From positions 186,001-250,000 of the forward strand of contig NZ_JASPGD010000004.1 of the NCBI RefSeq assembly GCF_030232885.1: a stretch of 64,000 bases of DNA. Reading direction: 5' to 3'. The DNA is from Corynebacterium sp. MSK297. GTDB lineage: Bacteria > Actinomycetota > Actinomycetes > Mycobacteriales > Mycobacteriaceae. The notes below the pieces were generated by a model. That model made no database searches. It was given only the letters and a program-made list of their open reading frames with translations, and had not been told where the DNA came from. A program made the translations under genes and the position numbers. Positions 57,915 to 64,000 of the stretch are shown here, piece by piece (positions within the stretch are counted from its first letter, which is position 1; every line of letters starts with the position of its first letter).

Positions 57915-58808
57915 ATGACTACCAGCATGAGTTCTCGTGATCACATGACCGACAGTGAATCCAACCAATATCTGGCCTCTGGTGCGCCCGCAGTCGAGCT
58001 ACCAGAGCTCGGACCCGATTCCATTTTGTGGCAGCGCTTCGGTGATTGGCGCTCTCTGTTTGCAGCGTTGTATGCCGGTGTGCTGCAAACTACACACAAA
58101 GATATCAGCCGCTCCTTGGTCGAACACTCCAACTTCTTTGACAATGAAGTCGCCCGTCTGGTCCGTTCGGCTTTCCCCATTATTCGCACCGTCTATGAAG
58201 GCGAGGAATATGGTGCGATGATTCGCGATTTCCACCGCAACGTGAAAGGTACTCATGAGGACGGTACTCGCTACCACTCCATGAACCCCGATGCCTATTA
58301 CTGGGCGCACGCCACGTTCGCAATGATGCCGTATGTTTTGGCTGGTAATTTTTCACCGAAGCTGAGCAAGCAAGAAAAAGAACAGCTTTTTCAAGAATGC
58401 CGCAAGTGGTATTCTTACTACGGTGTCGCTGAACCGAAGGATGCTCCAACCAATTACGAAGAGTTCGACGCCTACGTCAACGATTTCATCGACAACAAGC
58501 TGCGGAAGACAGAGACCATTGAACGGTCTCGTATTGTCCGGGTTCTCGATATCGATCCACCGCACCCAGCAATTCCTGCGAAGCTATGGGCGCCGCTTTC
58601 TCCGATCGTTGCGCGCTTGCTCATTTGGGTTTCTACAGGTCTAGTTCCAGAAAATCTGCGGGAAAAACTGGGGTGGAGCTGGACGAAGAAAGACCAGCGT
58701 CGTTTCTTCTTGTTCTCTCGTACCGTACGGGGCATCTTTGCAGTACTGCCACGCAAAATGCGCATGGTGCCGATCGCTGACAACGCGTTCAAACGTGCCG
58801 GAGCATAA
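57915..58808 (+). CDS. MpaB-family (DUF2236) oxygenase, copy 1
   Basis: 297 residues. DUF2236 fold shared by rubber oxygenases (Lcp, heme b) and fungal MpaB. Conserved segments: DSILWQRFGDWRSLFAALYAG in part, HSNFFDNEVARL, YHSMNPDAYYWAHATF (120-135) and WTKKDQRRF. The family oxidises isoprenoid or other aliphatic C=C bonds, giving aldehydes. No signal peptide is seen. It is last in the DUF6230 operon and ends in a terminator. A second copy is at 60773-61747. The substrate is unknown. Confidence 0.88.
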   Translation: MTTSMSSRDHMTDSESNQYLASGAPAVELPELGPDSILWQRFGDWRSLFAALYAGVLQTTHKDISRSLVEHSNFFDNEVARLVRSAFPIIRTVYEGEEYGAMIRDFHRNVKGTHEDGTRYHSMNPDAYYWAHATFAMMPYVLAGNFSPKLSKQEKEQLFQECRKWYSYYGVAEPKDAPTNYEEFDAYVNDFIDNKLRKTETIERSRIVRVLDIDPPHPAIPAKLWAPLSPIVARLLIWVSTGLVPENLREKLGWSWTKKDQRRFFLFSRTVRGIFAVLPRKMRMVPIADNAFKRAGA

Positions 58809-58815
58809 GCTTTAA

Positions 58816-58837
58816 AACTAACGATTGTTCGTTGGTT
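58816..58837. repeat. Inverted repeat AACTAACGA/TCGTTGGTT
   Basis: Nine-base arms with one mismatch and a TTGT centre, just after the MpaB copy 1 stop. It looks like a TetR-type operator but lies in a convergent gap, so its role is unclear. Confidence 0.4.
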
Positions 58838-58839
58838 AT

Positions 58840-58869
58840 AGCCACGGTGTTTTCACAAACATCGTGGCT
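58840..58869 (+). terminator. Terminator of the DUF6230-MpaB operon
   Basis: AGCCACGGTGTT pairs with AACATCGTGGCT (12 pairs, one G-U), loop TTCACA, followed by TTCGTATGTTT. Confidence 0.8.
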
Positions 58870-58951
58870 TTCGTATGTTTCCTACCGCTGTGTGCAGGTG
58901 GTCGCGTGCCTCTGTGATTCAGTGCGTAGGGAATATGCGCACAGGCAAAGT

Positions 58952-59002
58952 CCCCGGCTGTATGTCGGACGTGCGGGGCACGTCATCATAATACAACCGG
59001 GG
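58952..59002. other. Long two-stage hairpin in the convergent gap
   Basis: The outer stem CCCCGGCTGTAT (58952-58963) pairs with ATACAACCGGGG (58991-59002), 11 of 12 pairs. The inner stem GACGTGC-GGG-GCACGTC (58968-58984) is perfect. It lies between the two oppositely facing MpaB-containing units. Another palindrome, CCCTTATAAGGG, follows at about 59018-59029. It could be a bidirectional terminator or a small structured RNA. Confidence 0.6.
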
Positions 59003-59040
59003 TAGCAGGCCCTTGCACCCTTATAAGGGAATGCTTCTAA

Positions 59041-60621
59041 TTAGGGCAGTAGTTTCAGCTTTTTGCCCCACAGCATTGCCTGTGCCATCAAGGTGCCGTA
59101 CGTCTTGCGTGGTAGCGAAGCTGGCCCGCGCATAGAAATACCGCGTTGTTCCGCGACGTTGCGTGGCTCCGTGTATTTCAGTAATCCCTCGTCGCCATGG
59201 CGGCGGGCAACGCCGGAATCTTTCATGCCGCCTAGAGGGCTCGCAACGGTGGCCCAAGTTGCGGTGTAACCGTCGTTAATGCCCACGCCGCCGGCTTGTA
59301 GTTGTCCAGCGGCCTTCCAACCAGTTTCGGAAGCAGCAAAGACTGCAGCATTCAAACCATAAGACGTGTCGTTGGCCTTGGCGATGGCCTCGTCCAGGTT
59401 CGCAGCTTTTTCGATGAAGACGACGGGACCGAAAACTTCGTCGTGGTATAAGTCTGCGTCGGTGGGAACGTCGACAAGCACAGTAGGTTCGTAGAAATAT
59501 CGTCCCAGCTCAGGGCGGGCGCGTCCGCCAGCGATGACGCGGGCACCTTTGTCCTTGGCATTTTCTACAAACGTCGAGACGGTTTCAAGCTGGTCAGCGT
59601 TCACCAGCGAGCCCATGTCAGCATCCCAATCAAATCCGGAAGCCAGGCGCATTTGTTTGACAGCTTTGCTGAAGCGTGAGACAAATTCGTCGTACACAGC
59701 TTCTTCTACGTAGATACGCTCAATGGATACACACAGCTGACCGCTGTTGGAAAAGCATGCCGAGATTGCTTCGCGGAGTGCGCGGTCCAGATTGGCATCG
59801 GCGGAGATGAGCAAAGGGTTTTTGCCACCCAGTTCAGCAGAAAAGCCAATGAGCCGTTCACCTGCAGTACGACCTAAGATGCGTCCGGTGGCAGTCGAGC
59901 CGGTAAACATCAGGTAGTCACATTTATTCGCGATTGCGCTTCCGACCACACGGCCAGAACCTGTGACGACCTGCATGAGGTCGCGTGGCAAGCCGGATTC
60001 ATAGAGCAACCGTAGGACGGAAAGCAGAGAGAATGGAGTTTGTGAGTCTGGTTTTGCCACAACACCATTGCCTGCCAACAGTGCAGGAATCGCGTCAGAC
60101 ATACCCAAGGCAAGTGGGTAATTCCATGGGCTGATCTGTCCGACGATGCCTTTCGGAGTCCGTTGCAACTTCGAGCGGGTGAGGCCAGGAATGGCTCCAG
60201 GCATGGATTTTTCTTCCAACAGGCGTGGGGCAGCGTTGGCATAAAAGCGAGCGTTACTGACTACGTCGAGGACTTCGTCAAGAGCGGATAAACGGTTTTT
60301 CCCGGTTTCCATTTGCACGATGTCGACGAGGAGTTCGCGGTGTGCGATTACTCGGTCGTGAAAATCGCGGAAAATTTGTTGCCGCTGTTTGATTGGAGTG
60401 TCTGCCCAACGTTGCTGAGCCTGACGAGCGCGACCGAAAGCGTAGTCCACGACTTCTTCATCGCCAACATAAACGTGTGCGAATGGTTCATCCAAAAATG
60501 GTGATTCAATGTCTTGCCGGTCAGATTCGTTGTGGAATCGGCCAGTCACGTTGGCTGTGAGCAGGAGATATCCATTCACAAGATCATCGGGCAGTGGTGC
60601 AACCTTGATGCGTGGTGCCAT
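59041..60621 (-). CDS. Aldehyde dehydrogenase (succinate-semialdehyde type)
   Basis: 526 residues. NAD(P)-dependent oxidation of an aldehyde to an acid. Nucleotide fold SPWNYPLALGMSD and TGSTATGRILG, catalytic Glu in ELGGKNPLL, catalytic Cys in NSGQLCVSIERIYV, and the late GPVVFIEK. The sequence is of the GabD2-like actinobacterial succinic semialdehyde dehydrogenase type, but next to two MpaB oxygenases its substrate may be the aldehyde they release. It is in one unit with, and 151 bases downstream of, MpaB copy 2. Confidence 0.88.
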   Translation of the reverse strand: MAPRIKVAPLPDDLVNGYLLLTANVTGRFHNESDRQDIESPFLDEPFAHVYVGDEEVVDYAFGRARQAQQRWADTPIKQRQQIFRDFHDRVIAHRELLVDIVQMETGKNRLSALDEVLDVVSNARFYANAAPRLLEEKSMPGAIPGLTRSKLQRTPKGIVGQISPWNYPLALGMSDAIPALLAGNGVVAKPDSQTPFSLLSVLRLLYESGLPRDLMQVVTGSGRVVGSAIANKCDYLMFTGSTATGRILGRTAGERLIGFSAELGGKNPLLISADANLDRALREAISACFSNSGQLCVSIERIYVEEAVYDEFVSRFSKAVKQMRLASGFDWDADMGSLVNADQLETVSTFVENAKDKGARVIAGGRARPELGRYFYEPTVLVDVPTDADLYHDEVFGPVVFIEKAANLDEAIAKANDTSYGLNAAVFAASETGWKAAGQLQAGGVGINDGYTATWATVASPLGGMKDSGVARRHGDEGLLKYTEPRNVAEQRGISMRGPASLPRKTYGTLMAQAMLWGKKLKLLP

Positions 60622-60679
60622 GGTGTAACTTTCTGGGTTCGTTGTGGAAGGAGTATTAAAGGGGTATTAAAAACGAAAC

Positions 60680-60715
60680 GCGGCCCGGGCAGTTTTATCA
60701 CTACGATCGGGCCGC
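60680..60715 (-). terminator. Hairpin between MpaB copy 2 and the aldehyde dehydrogenase gene
   Basis: GCGGCCCG (60680-60687) and CGGGCCGC (60708-60715), perfect 8-bp stem, on the minus strand followed by GTTTCGTTTTT. It may end or reduce transcription before the dehydrogenase gene. Confidence 0.65.
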
Positions 60716-60732
60716 CACAGCTGAATGTGTCA

Positions 60733-60772
60733 GCTTACGGTGCCATAAGCGGATTGCTCGTAAGCAGGCACC
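60733..60772. repeat. Interleaved inverted repeats after MpaB copy 2
   Basis: GCTTAC-GGTGCC (60733-60744) is followed by GTAAGC-A-GGCACC (60760-60772): two 6-bp pairings in ABA'B' order, so they are mutually exclusive as simple hairpins. Confidence 0.45.
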
Positions 60773-61747
60773 TTAGTCGAAAGAGCCGATAGGCTTGAGC
60801 TGATCGTTTTCGTCAAACATTTCGTGTTTGATCATCTCGTCGCGGCCAGGGTTCATGTAGCGCTTCGACAATGGCAGTTTCGGGTAAACCTTACGGATGA
60901 AGCTGGCCAAGCGGTCAAACCGCTTTTGATCCTTCTTTGTCCAAGGAACCTGCAGGATATCGCGTTGCGATTGCTCCAGGGTGCCGATAGTCAACCAGAT
61001 CATGCTGCGCATGATTGGCTTCCAGATGATCTTCCATACTCGCTCTGAAACCCCATCTGGTGCCTTGATGGGCTCAACGCGGGCGGTGCGCAGGGCGAAA
61101 TCGACGGTGTCGTTGCGCTCGAGCACGGTTTCGGTCATTTCAGCGATGTAGTCGACCAGTTCCTGGTAGGTGTCGAAGACCGGACGGTTGGATACGCCGT
61201 ATTTTTCCCACCAAGTGACACCTTCTTGGACGATTTGTTCACGCTCTTCGCGGGTGAACGGGGTACCGAACAAGTCCTGGGTACGGATCACGCGGTAGAC
61301 GAAAGTTGCGTGAGCCCACCAGTAGGTATCGGGATTCAGGGAGTGGTAGCGCTGGCCATCGCGCAATTTGCCGCGAATGTTGACGTGGTAATCGCGAATC
61401 TTTTTCGACAGTTCATCGGATGGGGTGTACATCGATTCGATGATCTGTGGTGTGGAACGCTCCAAGCGGGCGAAAGGCTCTTCGAAGAACTTCGAGTGAT
61501 CCAGCAGCGCTTGGCCGATCGATGGGTGCATGTTTTGCAGGATGCCGGTGTAACCGCGCATCAGCTGCAGGCGGCTGTCAGCACCGTAGCGCCACAGCAG
61601 TGAATCTTCGTCTAACGGTGCACGCTTGAGTTCGCGGTCTTGTTCTGGGCGTGGTTCGCCGTGGGTGCCGGTTGCGCGCTGTTCGTCAGAATCTGGGGGA
61701 AACTGCTCTTGGGTGGCGGCTTTGTGGTCAACTGGTGAAGATGTCAT
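60773..61747 (-). CDS. MpaB-family (DUF2236) oxygenase, copy 2
   Basis: 324 residues. A longer hydrophilic N-terminus (about 45 residues) precedes the same fold as copy 1: DSLLWRYGADSRLQLMRGYTG in part, DHSKFFEEPFARLERS, YHSLNPDTYWWAHATF (134-149) and WTKKDQKRF. Divergent paralogue rather than a recent duplicate. It is transcribed toward, and probably with, the aldehyde dehydrogenase gene. It starts at ATG 61747 with AAAGAAAGGATG upstream. Confidence 0.88.
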   Translation of the reverse strand: MTSSPVDHKAATQEQFPPDSDEQRATGTHGEPRPEQDRELKRAPLDEDSLLWRYGADSRLQLMRGYTGILQNMHPSIGQALLDHSKFFEEPFARLERSTPQIIESMYTPSDELSKKIRDYHVNIRGKLRDGQRYHSLNPDTYWWAHATFVYRVIRTQDLFGTPFTREEREQIVQEGVTWWEKYGVSNRPVFDTYQELVDYIAEMTETVLERNDTVDFALRTARVEPIKAPDGVSERVWKIIWKPIMRSMIWLTIGTLEQSQRDILQVPWTKKDQKRFDRLASFIRKVYPKLPLSKRYMNPGRDEMIKHEMFDENDQLKPIGSFD

Positions 61748-61797
61748 GGGTCATCCTTTCTTTCTTTAGCGGTCATGCTAGTGATGCAGATTACTGT

Positions 61798-61835
61798 GCA
61801 CAATTTTTGCGGTGTTATTTCACAGATGATTGTGC
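61798..61835. promoter_or_regulatory. Inverted repeat in the divergent MpaB2/transporter promoter region
   Basis: GCACAAT (61798-61804) and ATTGTGC (61829-61835), perfect 7-base arms 24 bases apart. The related ATTGTGCAAT is at 55171-55180, upstream of the DUF6230 operon, so the two promoters may share a regulator. Confidence 0.35.
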
Positions 61836-61930
61836 GTAGGTTACAACTCGGTGCGTCAGGCCCGGCGGTTGGTGACAAAATGGGGACGAATCGAGCACAA
61901 ATACTTTATGAAGCAGAAAGAATAAGCACG

Positions 61931-62852
61931 ATGTTGTCACTTCCTGGAGCCATCGGTGTGGGTGCAATTGTGCCTGTACAAACCGCTATTAATACCCGTT
62001 TACGTGCTGATGTTCGTGATCCTGTCGTCACCGCGTTGTATTCGTTCCTTATCGGTGTCAGCTCGCTTTTACCGGTGGCGTGGTTGCTCACTGGTCAGCC
62101 TGTGCCGGATTTTTCTTCGCTTGCCGACGCCCCCCCTGTGGTTATTTCTCGGTGGTCCACTTGGGGTGCTATTTATTGTCGGCAATATCTTGTTGTTCCC
62201 ACAGATAGGGAGCGTGCATACCGTCATCATGCCCATTGTCGGCCAGATGTTGATGGGCCTGCTTGTCGATCACTTTGGGCTTTTCGGCTATGACGTGCTG
62301 CCGGTTTCGCCGTTGCGTCTGCTGGGTGCGCTCATTGTCCTGGGGGCCACCGCGGTGGTGCTGGATATCGGCCGTGGCCGTCTCTGGGAGGGAAACGCTC
62401 AGGGGCTAGCCGCCTGGGCTTGGCGTGGTTTTGGTATTGCGATTGGCATGGGCTCAGCCACCCAGACTGCCGTCAACGGGCGTTTGGGGGCAGTTATTGG
62501 ATCGCCAATTCATGCAGGTCTGCTCTCGCTCGTGGTTGGCGTCGCTGTGCTGTTTATCTTGAGTCTCGTTTTGCCCGGGTGCTCGCGGGTATTCCGCCCC
62601 ATTCCGGCAGGTCCGTGGTGGAAATGGCTCGGCGGTGTTCTGGGCGCGTTTTTCGTCGTCGGGGGAGCGCTGTTTGCCCCGATTCTGGGTACCGGGTTGA
62701 TGGTAATTGCGGCGTTATCTGGAACCATTACGGCAGGACAACTTCTGGAAACGCGGGGTTGGATTGGGGCAACACAACGCCCACTGACTGCCCGTCGAGT
62801 CAGTGGGCTGGTTGGGATCTTCCTCGGCGTTGTGCTGGTGCGGATGGTCTAG
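61931..62852 (+). pseudogene. DMT-type transporter (DUF606/YdcZ-like), frameshifted in a C7 tract
   Basis: The first frame starts at ATG 61931 (LSLPGAIGVGAIVPVQTAINT, in part) and reads through four helices to DFSSLADAPP. The second frame continues with LWLFLGGPLGVLFIVGNIL (in part) to VLVRMV at 62852. Seven Cs at 62130-62136 separate them; six would restore one frame of about 306 residues, the length of two joined DUF606 halves (ten helices). It may be a pseudogene, a phase-variable gene or a sequencing error. Confidence 0.85.
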
Positions 62853-62873
62853 CCGCAGCAGAAAAGACTTGAC

Positions 62874-64000
62874 TTAGACTTTTTCGATGATGGCTGCCAG
62901 GCCTTGGCCGCCCCCGATGCACATCGTGACTAGTCCGCGTTGTGCGTCGGTGCGGTGCATATAGTGCGCTGCGGTGACCATCATGCGTGCACCCGTGGCA
63001 CCAACCGGGTGTCCCAGAGAGATGCCGGAGCCGGAAGGGTTTAAGCGGGGATCGTCGGCGTCGATGCCCCATTCCTGCAAACAAGCCAGCGCTTGTGCAG
63101 CAAACGCTTCGTTGAGTTCAATCAGGTCGATATCGTCAAAGCTGAGCTGCAGGCGTTGAAACAGCTTGTCGACGGCTGCTACTGGGCCGATCCCCATAGT
63201 TTCTGGAGCTACTCCGGCTACGGCCCAGCCCACGAGTTTGACGGCTGGTTGTAAGCCCAGCTTTTCGGCGTTGTCCGCAGTGGTGACGATCATCGCCGCC
63301 GCACCATCGTTTTGTCCGGAGGCGTTGCCTGCTGTCACCGTGGCCTCGTTGTCCAACTTGGATCGAACCGCACGCAGTTTTTGTAATGAGTCCAAGCTGG
63401 TTTCTGGTCGGATGTGTTCATCCTTGTCGACGATGATGTCGTCGCCTTTACGCTGTGGAATACGGACTGGCACGATTTCCGCGTCGAAGAATCCTTGCTT
63501 TTGCGCATTCGCTGCACGCTGGTGTGAGCTGACAGCTAGCTCGTCTTGTGGTTTCCGCGGAAGGGAATACTCCCGGCGTAGGTTTTCTGCGGTTTCGATC
63601 ATTCCACCAGGAATCGGGTGGTTTTTTCCACCGGCTTTTTCGCGGCCTTGTGCGAGCCGGTCGTGCAATTCCATTGAGCCGCCTTTAACTCCCCAGCGGA
63701 TCGACCCATCCACGGCATATTCCGTCTGTGACATGGATTCTGCACCGCCGGCGATGATGAGATCAGCTGCACCAGCAACAATATGTGCAGCGGCGGTAGC
63801 GATTGCCTGCAAGCCAGAACCACACCGGCGGTCCAGTTGCATGCCGGGAACGTGTTGGCCGAGCCCAGAATCCAAGGCAACGATGCGACCGAGTGCTGGT
63901 GCAGCGCTGCTTGGAGAGGCTTGTCCCAGGATGAGGTCATCTACTTCAGCGGGATCCAGGCCGGAATCGTTCATTACTGCCGTTACCACCGTGCTGGCGA
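62874..64000 (-). CDS. Acetyl-CoA acetyltransferase (thiolase), 5' end outside the window
   Basis: At least 375 residues are visible; the N-terminal 25-30 residues lie beyond base 64000, since the frame stays open to the edge (upstream residues read AST before VVTAV). Catalytic cysteine in DRRCGSGLQAI, NEAFAAQA, the histidine in SLGHPVGATGARM and the second cysteine in MCIGGGQGLAAI are all present. It makes or cleaves acetoacetyl-CoA or longer 3-ketoacyl-CoA. It is convergent with the broken transporter. Confidence 0.93.
   Translation of the reverse strand, partial: ASTVVTAVMNDSGLDPAEVDDLILGQASPSSAAPALGRIVALDSGLGQHVPGMQLDRRCGSGLQAIATAAAHIVAGAADLIIAGGAESMSQTEYAVDGSIRWGVKGGSMELHDRLAQGREKAGGKNHPIPGGMIETAENLRREYSLPRKPQDELAVSSHQRAANAQKQGFFDAEIVPVRIPQRKGDDIIVDKDEHIRPETSLDSLQKLRAVRSKLDNEATVTAGNASGQNDGAAAMIVTTADNAEKLGLQPAVKLVGWAVAGVAPETMGIGPVAAVDKLFQRLQLSFDDIDLIELNEAFAAQALACLQEWGIDADDPRLNPSGSGISLGHPVGATGARMMVTAAHYMHRTDAQRGLVTMCIGGGQGLAAIIEKV

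Overview
The window is chromosomal DNA from an actinobacterium of the order Mycobacteriales, almost certainly a Corynebacterium. The evidence is a MscCG-like channel beside ilvBNC, SerA, LeuB, IlvD and GatB sequences that read like the C. glutamicum proteins, a mismatch endonuclease NucS ending in LRLF, moderately high GC, and many genes whose -10 hexamer lies only 6-9 bases before the start codon (leaderless transcription, well known in corynebacteria and mycobacteria). Species cannot be fixed from the sequence alone.

Layout. 190-5269: a DUF2550 protein, nucS, a small Cys/His protein whose 5' end looks frameshifted, a thiamine-binding-family protein, a thioredoxin-fold/TPR protein without active-site cysteines, an ABC ATPase and a NUDIX hydrolase. 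5446-23209: the block conserved in mycobacteria, with ETF beta/alpha, cysteine desulfurase, mnmA, a MetE-like protein, ligA, an ACT-domain protein, gatC-gatA, pfkA and gatB. Lineage-specific genes are inserted in it: a methyltransferase-like protein, a serine hydrolase, a DnaQ-type exonuclease and an MFS exporter. 23314-29787: a YkvI-type membrane protein, a glutathionyl-hydroquinone-reductase-like protein, a secreted HNH-nuclease-like lipoprotein, a DoxX protein and a GT87 glycosyltransferase.

29780-45915: branched-chain amino acid, serine and biotin metabolism. It contains ilvD, a PH-domain protein, the mechanosensitive channel, and ilvBNC behind a leader peptide and attenuator. Then come serA, bioW-bioF (pimelate to KAPA) and leuB, with two related lipoproteins lying downstream of ilvC and of leuB. 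46005-52741: a cNMP/CBS/DUF294 protein with a DnaQ-like exonuclease, a fumarylacetoacetase-family hydrolase, menF, gltX, tRNA-Gln(CTG), tRNA-Glu(CTC) and a small membrane protein.

52897-64000 is the accessory part. It holds a secreted SGNH hydrolase, a PucR-type regulator broken by a one-base frameshift, and an apparent operon of DUF6230 protein, DUF6114 membrane protein fused to a surface domain, very short FMO-like flavoprotein and MpaB/DUF2236 oxygenase. This faces an aldehyde dehydrogenase and a second MpaB protein. A DMT-type transporter broken in a C7 tract and the start of a thiolase gene follow. This oxygenase/dehydrogenase/envelope cluster is the best candidate for an undescribed system; its substrate cannot be read from the sequence. 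There is no CRISPR array, rRNA gene, insertion sequence or prophage.
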